Shown here piece after piece: positions 29,526 to 39,024 of a stretch of DNA of 64,000 nt. Each line of letters begins with the position of its first letter. Positions within the stretch are counted from its first letter, which is position 1. Source of the stretch: Monosiga brevicollis MX1 (lineage: Eukaryota; Opisthokonta; Choanoflagellata; Craspedida; Salpingoecidae). Below the pieces are notes generated by a model that saw nothing but the letters and a program-made list of their open reading frames with translations, was not told the DNA's origin and made no database searches. The stretch spans positions 318,012-382,011 of the forward strand of contig NW_001865070.1 in NCBI RefSeq assembly GCF_000002865.3, given 5' to 3'. Made by a program: the position numbers and the translations under genes.

Positions 29526-31935
29526 CTACCTGGCACCGTCGTCCGCTTTGCGGCCATCGCTGGTGCCTTCTTTGCCAGCGTGACGACGTTTCTCATCAGC
29601 ATCATCCTCATGACAAAACGTCTTTTTCAGCTTTGAGAAAAACCCACCTTCTTTCTCGTCGTCCTTTCCGGGTTCGCCTGGAGGTTGATCCGTTCCGAGT
29701 GATCCCAAAAACAGGACCGAAAAGTCGGTGAGCGTACAATAGAGAAATGAGGAGGTGCACAGCCAGGCCCGCCCAAGAGTGGGGTTGACACTTACCGTGC
29801 GCTGGCTCATCCTCGCTCGGCTCGGCCTCCGTGGCAGATGGGGGTGGACTGGACATGTTGACTTCCCCCTGACGATCGCGCTCATGGATTGCAAACTCCT
29901 CCATGAGCTGGCGCTGGCGCGTCGACAGATTGCGGGGCACCTCGATATCCACAATCACGTAGTGATCACCACGACGTCGTGGGTTGGCCACAGATGGCAT
30001 GCCTTTGCCGTGCAGGCGGAGGCGGTCTTGTGGCTGTTGGCCGGGCCGGATCTGAGCATTCAGAAAAGAAAAGAAAGCCGTGAGAAGCCAATTTTCATTG
30101 TACAATAATCAACCACGCTTCGTCTGGAGGCCGATCATACAAGGGCACAAAGAATGGGCTTCCTCGCTTATCAAACGGCAGCAAAGATTGCAATGACCCC
30201 ACAAAAGAAGGGGAGGGGACGGCGACGCAAGGGCACTCACGTCAAGGGTCACCGAGCCGTCCAAACCTTGCACGCGGAGGCTACCGCCGAGGACGGCTTG
30301 AGCCAGGCTGATGGTCGCGCGCGAAGTGACGTCGAGGCCATGGCGCTCAAAAACACGCGACGGCTGGACACGCACACGAAGACCATGAAAGTCATCGATC
30401 CAGACCACGGTGCCGTCCTCAACACCAGCTGGAATCTCGACCTCCACGTTGCTCTGGGTCTTGGAGGCACCCAAGCCATTGCAAGTACCGCACTGATGCC
30501 GGGCCGTAGTACCAGTACCCCCACACTTGTCGCACGCTGTGCGCACTTGCATAAAGCCCAATGAAGCATCGATGGTACCCGAACCGTGGCACCGACTACA
30601 CGTCTGCATTTCACCGTTCTCCGCACCAGTTCCACTGTGGCGACCATGCAAGAAAAAAAAAAGAGACATGGACCAGTCAGCTGCGCAGTCTTTCCGCCAA
30701 AGGATGCCTGGCCAACTTCGCCGCACCCAACTCGTGCCTGCCCACACCCCCACAACGTGCTCTGATCACGTACTTGCAGCCGTTGCAGCGCGTTTCCGTC
30801 GTGATTGGAACCTGAACCGTGTGTCCGCGCACAGAGTCCAAAAAGTCAAGGCGAACGCCCATGATCATGGGCTCGCGCTCAGCCTGACGGCGTTCCCAGG
30901 GCGTGGCCACTCGCTGCAAAACAACAACACCACACACGCACGTGTGCGCGCCCGAGGGTGAGAGACCTGACCCCAAACACTGCTCTTTGGCCGGTCCGGC
31001 TTACCTGACGCTGTTGATTCATGCCGCCAAAGCTTCGGAACAGCTCATCAAAAACGTCGTGCGCATCGCGAAAGCCACCCGCACCGCCAAAGCCACCGCC
31101 ACCTCCACCATAGCCAGATGAGAAGTTGTTATAGCTGAAACAAAAAGGGGACGAGAAGGGGGGAAGCATGGCATATACCAAGGGATGAGCAGGCTGAGAC
31201 GGGAAAGATGGGAAGCGGTTCAAAACGGTCAAGGCCCACGCGGCCACACAAGTGAGGAGCCCGCGCAAGTTTGCCTCAGCCAGATTGAGCGATGACAGAC
31301 CTGTCGTGGCCCATTTGATCGTAGCGCATGCGCTTCTCTTCATCGGAGAGAACTTCGTAGGCATTGCTGATCTCGGCAAACCGTTTGGCAGCGGCATCGT
31401 CCCCGGGATTGGCATCGGGATGATACTTTTTCGCCAGCTTGAAGTAGGCTTTCTTGATGTCTGCCTTGCTTGCTCCACGATCAACGCCAAGTAACTTGTA
31501 AAAGTCCTCCGACAAGTCTGTGTCAACGCGGCAGGTCATGTAAACGAAGAAAAGAATGGTCAGCACGAGTCAACAATGCTCGCAGGCAGAGCAGATACAA
31601 GCATGACACGGGGAGGGACACGAACGTCGACGACTGGTATGCAGGCGGCGGTGACTGTAGCTGTGTCCGTGGGCCTGAGTGGAGGCACGAGCGTGGGGAC
31701 GACTGCTGGCGGGCCCCGGGCGGGCTGCAGTCCACAGCGCGTTCGCCGGCGCAGCTGAAGCGTCGCCGGCGGTGCCTGAACTGGAGCCAGGCGTACCCTC
31801 ACCCACCAGGGGATGGCGCTGCCAGGTAGGAGCGATGGACGAGAATGTTCTTGCCAAAAGATTTTGAGGATTTGCGCCAGCCCGTAGAACGCGGGCGCAG
31901 TGACTCGCTGCCATTGTGTCGGTATATGCGTTCAC
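29526..31935 (-). CDS. DNAJA3: Mitochondrial-type DnaJ (Hsp40, DNAJA3/Tid1-like)
   Basis: Seven exons (31935-31626, 31517-31301, 31134-31005, 30913-30774, 30634-30241, 30051-29796, 29677-29526) give about 532 aa. The J domain starts at [17 protein letters not shown] and contains the HPD motif (KYHPDANPG). A Gly-rich linker follows, then four zinc-binding CxxCxGxG repeats ([32 protein letters not shown]) and the two C-terminal substrate domains. The N-terminus ([28 protein letters not shown] from the second ATG at 31914) looks like a mitochondrial presequence: Arg, Ala, Ser and no acid. The protein should stimulate mitochondrial Hsp70. The tail [11 protein letters not shown] is typical of Tid1 and bacterial-type relatives. 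The first donor (31625) was chosen because it alone keeps the phase, so residues just before the J domain are less certain. Confidence 0.9.
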
Positions 31936-32735
31936 AGCAGGTCTACATCAACACAAGGGCAGCAGCAGCAGCAGCAGCAGCAGCAGTATTCCGGGTTGAG
32001 CACAGTGGCGATGAAGCGCTGACCAAAATATGCAACGCTTGCATGATCAGGCAAACAACAGATGCCGCCTTTTGTTGAAACCCCAGCACGCAGACCATGG
32101 GCGAGCCGAGGTAGCTGAGCGAGCGGCTGACTCACCAGCGGCGAGAAGGTGGCGCCGAAAGCGCAGGAAATGCAGAGAAAGCACCCTGCGAGGAGGAATT
32201 TGCTAGAGGTTCACAACTCAAGGGCACAATGTCAGAGACGTGGATGATCAACGTTGTCGCCATGAAGATAAAAATGTAGGTGAAAGGAGAGATGGAGATG
32301 AAACCAGGATCTACCTCAGAGACCATTGCCCAGCTTGTCATACTAAACAGAGATAGCGTTCACATCGAAGCGGTGGAAAGAGCCAGAGCCTCCATGTGTC
32401 CTTTGACGGACATGTGTGTGTCTCTCTCTGACTGTCAACACGTTGCAATGCGATTGCGGTACCACGACGACTTTAGTCCGGACCAAACGTAGGGCGTTTT
32501 TGTCAGAAAAGTTTGGCTGGCTGATAGTTTGGTCTTGGCGGAGATTGAGAGATTGAGGGACTGGGTGGCCAACGCGAGCAGACCTCGGCGGCTTTGCTGT
32601 GGGACTTGATCCAAGCGGTGGCGTCGACCCCGTCAACCCCTGAGCCCATTCCTATCCCCGACGCTGGCTGAACCGGACCCCTTGGGCCCCGAGATTTGAT
32701 CTTTCTCTGCTTGTAGGTTTGGTGAAACTTGGAGA
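31936..32735. other. Divergent promoter region between DnaJ and the mucin-like gene
   Basis: It contains a GCA/CAG run at 31961-31986, probably in the DnaJ 5' UTR. A minus-strand open frame at 32132-32341 has one hydrophobic stretch (PFTYIFIFMATTLIIHV) but no start context, family likeness or clear splice partners. I do not call it a gene. Confidence 0.4.
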
Positions 32736-33575
32736 ATGATGTTGCTGATGAAACCAGCGGTGCTGGTGGTTGTGCTCGCGCTGTCGCTGGCGCACGCCCA
32801 GAATGGGCCGCCGGTTCCGACGAAAGCTACCGAAGCCACTACCTCAACAATGTCTACCACAACAGCAATGACACCCGCTTCAACAACGACCCCCTCCACT
32901 ACAACGACGTCTGCTCCAAGCGCTTCCTCTACAACAGCAATGGCGCCCACTTCAAAAACGCCGCCCTCCACTACAACGACGTCTGCTCCAAGCAATTCAT
33001 CTACAACAACAATGGCGTCCGCTTCAACAACGACGCCTTCCACTACAACGACGTCTGTCCCAACAACGACGTCTGCTCCTACCAATGCCACCACAACCTC
33101 AAACATGAACACTACCACAAGAGCGACGGCCACTTCAGCCAATGCCACCACCACGACGCCTTCCGCTACAACAGCAGCAACGACAGTCAATGCCAACACG
33201 ACAGCCACGACGTCTGCTTCTATCAATGCCACCACCACAGCCACGACGTCTGCTGCTATCAATGCCACCACCACAGCCACGATGTCTGCTTCAATCAATG
33301 CCACCACGACAACAGACATAAACGCTACCACAACAACGTCATCAACGACAACAACAACGACAACAACGACGCCGGTGCCCACAAGCGCACAGGGGAGTCA
33401 CAAGAGCAACAAACATCGGCACACCGGCATCATCTTGGCCGTGTTTTTCGCTGTTTTTATCGCCATGTCTACTATTGTGGCCTACGTATGGCACCAGCGT
33501 CGTCAACGCCAAGGCCGCCTTGCCGTGCCCCTGATGGAGCCCGACTCTGATCAAGATCGAGACATTGAACTTTGA
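32736..33575 (+). CDS. Mucin-like, Thr-rich single-pass membrane protein
   Basis: A single exon encodes 279 aa. The first 21 residues form a signal peptide (MMLLMKPAVLVVVLALSLAHA, cleavage after AHA likely). Residues about 30-220 consist almost wholly of Thr, Ser, Ala and Pro with imperfect repeats such as STTTPSTTTTSAPS and ATTTATTSASIN, and many N-x-T sites (NATTT). This is a heavily O- and N-glycosylated mucin-type stalk by composition. A membrane segment follows (IILAVFFAVFIAMSTIVAYVW), then a basic HQRRQRQGR and a short acidic tail ending DSDQDRDIEL. It probably forms part of the cell coat or the feeding collar surface; that role is a guess. The repeats are low-complexity, so similarity to other mucins would not show homology. 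Confidence 0.75.
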   Translation: MMLLMKPAVLVVVLALSLAHAQNGPPVPTKATEATTSTMSTTTAMTPASTTTPSTTTTSAPSASSTTAMAPTSKTPPSTTTTSAPSNSSTTTMASASTTTPSTTTTSVPTTTSAPTNATTTSNMNTTTRATATSANATTTTPSATTAATTVNANTTATTSASINATTTATTSAAINATTTATMSASINATTTTDINATTTTSSTTTTTTTTTPVPTSAQGSHKSNKHRHTGIILAVFFAVFIAMSTIVAYVWHQRRQRQGRLAVPLMEPDSDQDRDIEL

Positions 33576-33902
33576 GCCGCCCCGCCCCACCCCCTGACCA
33601 ATGGAAATAGACCACGTGATATTGTGGACAGTCATGCGATTCCCAATATTGTATTAATATACCACACAACTGCTTTGCGTCCCTATCAGCTCTGGTGTAA
33701 GCATCGACGCGCGCTTGCATGCTTTTCTCGTGCCCCAGGTTCCCCGACCCTCTTGGACCAAAACTTGCTTGTAATCAGAAACAAAAATTCAAGTCAAAAA
33801 TCATGTCAATTTTCCATTTTAGCCTCAACAACTCAAACCCCATCAACAGGCCTCGCAGCCCTTGAAGAGCAGCTTGAAAAAAAAAGACAGGCAAAGGTTG
33901 CT
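33576..33902. other. Spacer between convergent mucin-like and EEP genes
   Basis: AT-rich 3' flanks of two convergent genes. Nothing else is recognised here. Confidence 0.5.
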
Positions 33903-36041
33903 TTAGAAGCTCACGTTTGGATCTGACTCCTTCAGCTCATGGTCTAAGCGCAGCTTGACCAGCAGAGGCTGATGGTCGGAAAAATTGCGTCCCACCTCCT
34001 TTTGGTATGCTTGGCGAACCACCGAGGGTACCCCATCCACAGCTGCTGCACTGGGCAAGAAGGCAGCCAGCGCTTGGCGGGAGATTGCTGTGACGGCAGA
34101 ACCATCCAGTATTTGGGCCACAGCTTTGGCCACGGCTTGTCCTACCCGCTGCATCTCCTCTGCCACAGGGCCCACAAACTCGGTCAAGGCTACGGGCCGG
34201 CACGCTGAGGCGGGCACCTGGGCATGCTCCGTGGTGGCGAGCAAGGCCCCGTCGTAGGCAGACCCGTCCTCCACCCGGCCGTGTGCACAGAATTGCCATT
34301 GATTGGTTGGAGGAGGCAGGCTAACTTGATCATCGGAGAGAGACAGAAACTCAATCTTACTGGCCAAAATGCCCTGCTCCTCCTGAAAGATCAGAGCCAC
34401 CTGCTTGGGATCGAGATTAAAATCACCACAAGTCACGACCGCCAAAGCTCGATCAGGGTGTGCCAGGCTCAGACGCTGGAAAAGCGTTTGGCATTGTCGA
34501 GCCGTGCGCCTCGTCTCATCCATGGTCAACTCGCCTCCACCAGCCTTGAGGTGGCAGGAGACAACGACCAACACCAACCCAGGGCCCTCTGTTCCGTCGG
34601 CGCTCGGCTTACGATGCTCCTCCAGGACCACATAACTAGGTGGCCGATAAAAGGCCGAATCCAAGACCGGCTTCGAACCTACTACGTCCGAGACTGAGCC
34701 TCGTTCGCCCAACTCTGCGGGTTTGTAGTCCTCTTCGGTGGGCTCGTCTTTGAGGACAGGTGTCACTTGACCTGACGCTGCCTGCCGCCGCCCTTGATCC
34801 GGCTCGGGACTTGTGTTGGCGCTCGACTCGTCCACCAGGCTGCTGTCCCCCAGGAGGGCGGGACCGTCCTCCAACAGGCGAAAGCGTGCCGTGTTCCACG
34901 CAAACAAGTGCCGCTCGCCCAGGTCCTGTATGGTTGCGCCATCCTGGAGCAGCTTGTGCACGTCGATCGAAGCAACATCGTAGTGGCGTGGAAGAGGAAA
35001 GCCGTCTTGGTTGTGCAGAGCGCGGATGACCGCCCCGCCCATCCAGTCATGCTTGTAGGCCTCGCGGTGGAGCCGACTTGCCTGCCTCTGCTGATAATAC
35101 CGACCAGGGCACTCCTGCAGCACCAGGACATCTGCCCCAACATCGGCCACCAGCTTGGCAGCCACTGCAGCCTTGCTGTCGATGCTCGTGCGCAACGAAT
35201 CTGCGCGCTGATCAGTGAGGTTGGCCAGCTTGACGTTCCAGCTCACGAGGCTGAGGTGGGTGCTATTCGTGATTTGCGTGGCCGTCTTGAACGGACTCAA
35301 GAGTTGCTCCACGTCCTCGGCCGTGGCGGCCTCGGAGGCGGGCTGGACCGCTGTCCAGAGAGACTGCACGATGCGCTGACGGGCAGCCGTCAGTGGTGTG
35401 GTCGGACTCGAGGCGAGGGTGGCCAGTGTACACTGCCCCTGGTCTGGAAGGTTGGCCACGCTCTTGGCTCCAAACAGGCGGATGTGTTTGACAGGGCTCT
35501 CATCCAGATGCGTGTAGATGGCATTGAAGTTGTCCTGTCGATTCGTAGCGGCCGTGACACTCTCCTGCAGACTGCGATCGTGAGCGGCTGCCTGCCGGTG
35601 CGCAAAGCTGCGCCGATCCTGGGCGCGTTCGGGGGTGCCGAGCACAAGCTCCTGGGGTTGCGTGAGCCCCGTGTTTTGCTCGCGTTCGTCAAAAAGATCC
35701 GTGGCACTCGTAGCGGTGACGTGCTGTGCCACCTGTACTGCGTCTGCCACATCCCGGTACAGGTCACGAGCGGCCCGATGGCGCCGAAGCCGACCGTACG
35801 CCTTGGCCTTGAGCAGCTGCCCCGTGGCCGGCTCCCCAAAAAACTCGACGGCGCCCGCCCAAGCAATGGCGGCTAGACTATGACCATCGCGCGCGTGGGG
35901 TTGGTCCAGACTCGCCGCGGCGGCGCGGGCGCATAATCGAGCCAGCTCACGATTCGGGGTCTGCACGGTCGCGGCTGAGACATCCTCAAACTGCTCCAGG
36001 TGTGCGCGCAGCGCCTCTTCACACTCGTTGAGCGTAGCCAT
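33903..36041 (-). CDS. Endonuclease/exonuclease/phosphatase (DNase I-fold) protein, intronless
   Basis: One frame of 712 aa. The C-terminal half carries the ordered active-site motifs of the EEP superfamily: SWNVKL (N269), VLVLQECPG (E310), SCHLKAGG (H497), TCGDFNLDP (D540, N542) and FSDHQPLLVKL (D689, H690). These bind a divalent metal and cleave phosphodiester or phosphomonoester bonds. Relatives include APE1, nocturnin, CCR4 and inositol 5-phosphatases. I cannot say which, because the substrate loops are unlike any I know. An acidic linker (about 395-455) interrupts the domain. Residues 1-250 are helical and Ala/Arg-rich, perhaps TPR-like around 50-110. The gene has no intron while neighbours average several. 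The start is the first ATG of the frame. Confidence 0.8.
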   Translation of the reverse strand: MATLNECEEALRAHLEQFEDVSAATVQTPNRELARLCARAAAASLDQPHARDGHSLAAIAWAGAVEFFGEPATGQLLKAKAYGRLRRHRAARDLYRDVADAVQVAQHVTATSATDLFDEREQNTGLTQPQELVLGTPERAQDRRSFAHRQAAAHDRSLQESVTAATNRQDNFNAIYTHLDESPVKHIRLFGAKSVANLPDQGQCTLATLASSPTTPLTAARQRIVQSLWTAVQPASEAATAEDVEQLLSPFKTATQITNSTHLSLVSWNVKLANLTDQRADSLRTSIDSKAAVAAKLVADVGADVLVLQECPGRYYQQRQASRLHREAYKHDWMGGAVIRALHNQDGFPLPRHYDVASIDVHKLLQDGATIQDLGERHLFAWNTARFRLLEDGPALLGDSSLVDESSANTSPEPDQGRRQAASGQVTPVLKDEPTEEDYKPAELGERGSVSDVVGSKPVLDSAFYRPPSYVVLEEHRKPSADGTEGPGLVLVVVSCHLKAGGGELTMDETRRTARQCQTLFQRLSLAHPDRALAVVTCGDFNLDPKQVALIFQEEQGILASKIEFLSLSDDQVSLPPPTNQWQFCAHGRVEDGSAYDGALLATTEHAQVPASACRPVALTEFVGPVAEEMQRVGQAVAKAVAQILDGSAVTAISRQALAAFLPSAAAVDGVPSVVRQAYQKEVGRNFSDHQPLLVKLRLDHELKESDPNVSF

Positions 36042-36261
36042 GCCTGCTCGTGCTCACCAAGAACGGGTCTTGGAAAAAAAAAATACGACTCCGCCCGTCT
36101 TCCAGTGCTGCTGCGCTTGAAGCAAACGACCGTTCCCAACGGTTTGTTGCTTGTAACACCCAGGTCGCCTATTTTTGGAACAAACCGCAAGGGGGTGCGT
36201 GTGTTGAATATATTTGATGATATTTATATTTAGTTTTATGACTCACCATGTCAACTAATCG

Positions 36262-36333
36262 GGTTCCATAGTGTAGGGGTTAGCACATGAGATTCTGATT
36301 CTCATATCCGGAGTTCGAATCTCCGTGGGACCT
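36262..36333 (+). tRNA. tRNA-Gln (anticodon CTG)
   Basis: The sequence folds as a complete tRNA without intron. The acceptor arm is GGTTCCA with TGGGACC (one G-T pair), the D arm is GTGTAGGGGTTAGCAC, the anticodon stem is TGAGA/TCTCA around the loop TTCTGAT (anticodon CTG), and the T arm is CGGAG-TTCGAAT-CTCCG, with discriminator T. It resembles animal tRNA-Gln closely. A T run at 36344-36348 is a good Pol III terminator. Confidence 0.95.
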
Positions 36334-36343
36334 CGCCCAATTC

Positions 36344-36348
36344 TTTTT
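36344..36348 (+). terminator. Pol III terminator of tRNA-Gln
   Basis: Five T residues start 11 bases after the tRNA 3' end. Confidence 0.7.
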
Positions 36349-36349
36349 G

Positions 36350-36420
36350 ATCCTTTTGATGTTGATGAAAAAGAAGATCTTTTTGCCTTTTCATCCTTTT
36401 GATGTTGATGAAAAAGAAGA
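36350..36420. repeat. Perfect 28-bp direct repeat after the tRNA
   Basis: The 28 bases at 36350-36377, starting atccttttgatgttgatg and ending aagaaga, recur exactly at 36393-36420, offset by 43 bases. They begin just after the tRNA terminator. No gene is visible in the rest of 36421-36822. Confidence 0.9.
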
Positions 36421-36822
36421 CTGATCATTTTCAGGCAATTTTTGGCTGGTTTTTCTTGATTTTTTTTTTCCTCGCTGTGCATCTTCTGACTCCCTTGTCG
36501 AGTCATGTGCCCGACGTTTGTCGCTCCGTGTGGCTGTGACGGGTCCTGTTCGTCTTGGTGATGACCTTTCCCTCCACTTAATTTGGTGAATGTGTAATAG
36601 CGTTGTGAACACGGCTGAGTATTGTGCATTTCACTCGCGTGCATATTATGAGTTTCAATTGCCTCGCGCTCGTTGGCGCACTTGGCACGAATCAACTCTC
36701 TGACTGGACTGGGATTTAAATACAAATCAGGTTTCCATACCAGAGACACCGTCGCGTACGCCACACGGGCACATTGGAGCATGGGGCGGTTATGCTAGTC
36801 GACCAACGGGCCGAGTTAATCC

Positions 36823-38078
36823 TTAGGAGGTGTCCTCCTTTGCAAAGTCACCCGCGAGTTGGCCCTTGGCCGTGCGCTGCACGCGACCGTATTTGTTGGG
36901 CAGTTTGTCAAAGAAGGTAAAACCTATCACGGAGCAAACACAGGTCGGGGCCGGCGAGAAGCAGCATCCCATTGAGCACGACGTCAGCGGGACCCTGGCC
37001 CTCAAAGATCAAGCAGAGCGGATCCAACAGGAGGGCCGAAACGCACCGCTAAGCTTCTCGACTTGCTCAAGAGGCACGAGGAACTGTGCAAGATTCTGGC
37101 CCGTGGGGATCTCTTGGTTGGGCATGATAAAGCACTGGAGGCGAGCCGTACGCTCCTCGTCGTTGCGGGCAGCAATGAGGAGCACTTTAAAAAAATGGGT
37201 CGGGACGGCCACATTGTTGGGTCCAATGACCTTGTAGGTCACCTGCCCGTTCTGTGGCACGAAGAGCGAGCCAGAGATGACGTAGACCTCGTTGTCTCGA
37301 GCCAGGCGCCGTGTATAGATCTCAAGGTTGTTCCATGCGCCACGATTCATCCCCTTGCCGACCTGCGGGGCAATGTTACTGTAAAAGAAGGTGGACTTCA
37401 TGGCTTCCAGGTGCTGGCGGTGGTTGGCCGCCGCTGCCAAGTGGCCTCGATCGTAGCCGCTGCGCTTGTAGTCCACGTCCGTGCTGCGAAAGTAGGGATG
37501 AATGGTCTGGTCTTCCGTAAATACACAGTCGGCTCGGTTGACCTTGGCCTCGCTGCGAGGCGACGAGAGGCCCGCCGGGGGAGCGAGCGGGATAAGTGGA
37601 CCACACATGTTTGGATCAGACGCTCGACGCGGTCGCACACAGACAGAAGAGAGGGTGGCTGTTCCTTCCCACATCTCCCACCAAACCCAGCCAGCCGGCC
37701 ACTGAGCTCACCCCTTTGGGACGGAGATGGTGTCCCGATTCACATGCTCGCAAACCCACACGGGGACGCGTAGTCGGTTATCATAATGCACGACGTGTCC
37801 ATCGCGCAGCTTCAACGGGCGGCTTTCTGGGTAACCGAAGCGCATGATCGAGGATGCCGACTCCACGCCGCCTAGCCACATGAAAAGACGGCACGAAGTC
37901 AGCGCCTAGCCTAGTAGAGGCCTACGGTAGGTGGGGCTCAACGCCAATGCCTGGGTCGACAGGGCCAACCTGAGGGAGGCAGGCTTGCAGCCTGTGCGGG
38001 CTGTGCCGTCAGATGGTAGACCACGCCCGCTCCAAGACCGGCCCATGTCATACGCCCCAACCACCGGACCGCCGCCAT
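36823..38078 (-). CDS. ENDOG: EndoG-like mitochondrial nuclease
   Basis: Four exons (38078-37970, 37871-37712, 37552-37047, 36923-36823) join in phase to 291 aa, the size of animal EndoG. The DNA/RNA non-specific endonuclease motif is present: SGYDRGHLAAAANHR contains the catalytic DRGH histidine, and NIAPQVGKGMNRGAWNNLE supplies the metal-binding asparagine and the downstream Asn/Glu helix. Upstream, SIMRFGYPESRPLKLRDG and RVPVWVCEHV match EndoG. The N-terminus (MAAVRWLGRMTWAGLGAGVV) is basic and hydrophobic like the mitochondrial import and anchor segment of EndoG, which is an intermembrane-space nuclease used in mtDNA removal and in DNA breakdown during cell death. EXOG is the alternative, but the short length and the FGYP start favour EndoG. 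Confidence 0.88.
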
Positions 38079-38462
38079 CTTGTCCTTGTCTGTCTGTCGT
38101 TGGCTCCCTGCGTCAGTCAAACGCAGGCACACTTTGAGTCGGCCAAGTCTGCGCATACCCATTCCGCCAACCTGGTCACACCAAATCCGGCTGGCCCTTT
38201 CATGCCTCCATACCTACTCCAGACCATCTCCCCACCTGCTCTCTCACCCCCACCAGCCAACCCCCCGCCCACAAACTACACCTACCACAAGACAAGCTCG
38301 ACCGAGACCGAGACAGAGAAAGAATTGGTTTGGTCGGTTTGAGAGAGAAAGACACAAAGGAAAAAGCACAACTACCACATGTAAAGAGAAAAAAAAAGCT
38401 AACGTGTGCCAAATAGGACAATATCTTGTCCACTATTCTTTTTGAAGTGAGCAATAACGATG

Positions 38463-38532
<70 letters not shown>

Positions 38533-38645
38533 CAATTGGTCGGTTTGAGAAAGAGANNNNNNNNNNNNNNNNNNNNNNNNNNNNNNNNNNNNNNNNNNNN
38601 NNNNNNNNNNNNNNNNNNNNNNNNNNNNNNNNNNNNNNNNNNNNN

Positions 38646-38682
<37 letters not shown>

Positions 38683-39024
38683 CATATCAAGCAGCAACAA
38701 AGGGGGAGAGCGTCATTTCGCTTCTTTATTTTGGAGGTACCGTGTTGTTTGACGTGCGTTGATGTGTGTGTGTGTGTGACTGGCGAGGGCTGCATCGCTT
38801 CTGATCGGGAGAGAGGCTAGGCATATGTGTGCGTCCGCGTGTGCGGTTATGTGTGGCGTGTGTGTGTGTGTGTGCGTGTGTGTGCGTGTGTGTGTGTTGT
38901 GTGTTGGAAAGAACCTGGTTTCCGATCAAGGGAAACGCGGTCCGACTTGTTTGGTTGACGGGGTGTGGTTGCAGTGACGCTCACGCCATGCTGCTCCGGG
39001 TTGCTGCACGTGCAGACCGACGAG
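38079..39024. other. Divergent promoter region between EndoG and the Ntn-hydrolase gene, with an assembly gap
   Basis: This spacer holds a GA tract broken by 89 N, GT repeats near 38763-38780 and 38858-38898, and two similar short blocks (GGTCGGTTTGAGA near 38332 and 38540). No gene is seen. Confidence 0.5.
38466..38680. repeat. GA tract with an 89-N assembly gap
   Basis: GA dinucleotides run at about 38466-38520. A short unique block follows, then the gap at 38557-38645 and more GA to about 38680. Confidence 0.95.

Noticed and set aside
32132-32341. Small minus-strand frame with one hydrophobic stretch
   Set aside because: There is no start context, partner exon or family. It more likely belongs to the DnaJ upstream region.
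32633-33382. Minus-strand Val/Ala-rich 249-aa frame and a plus-strand His/Asn-rich frame
   Set aside because: Both are shadows of the Thr-rich repeats of the mucin-like gene, which alone has a signal peptide and membrane segment.
36255-36782. Minus-strand 175-aa frame
   Set aside because: It runs through the tRNA-Gln gene and the 28-bp repeat and shows no domain.
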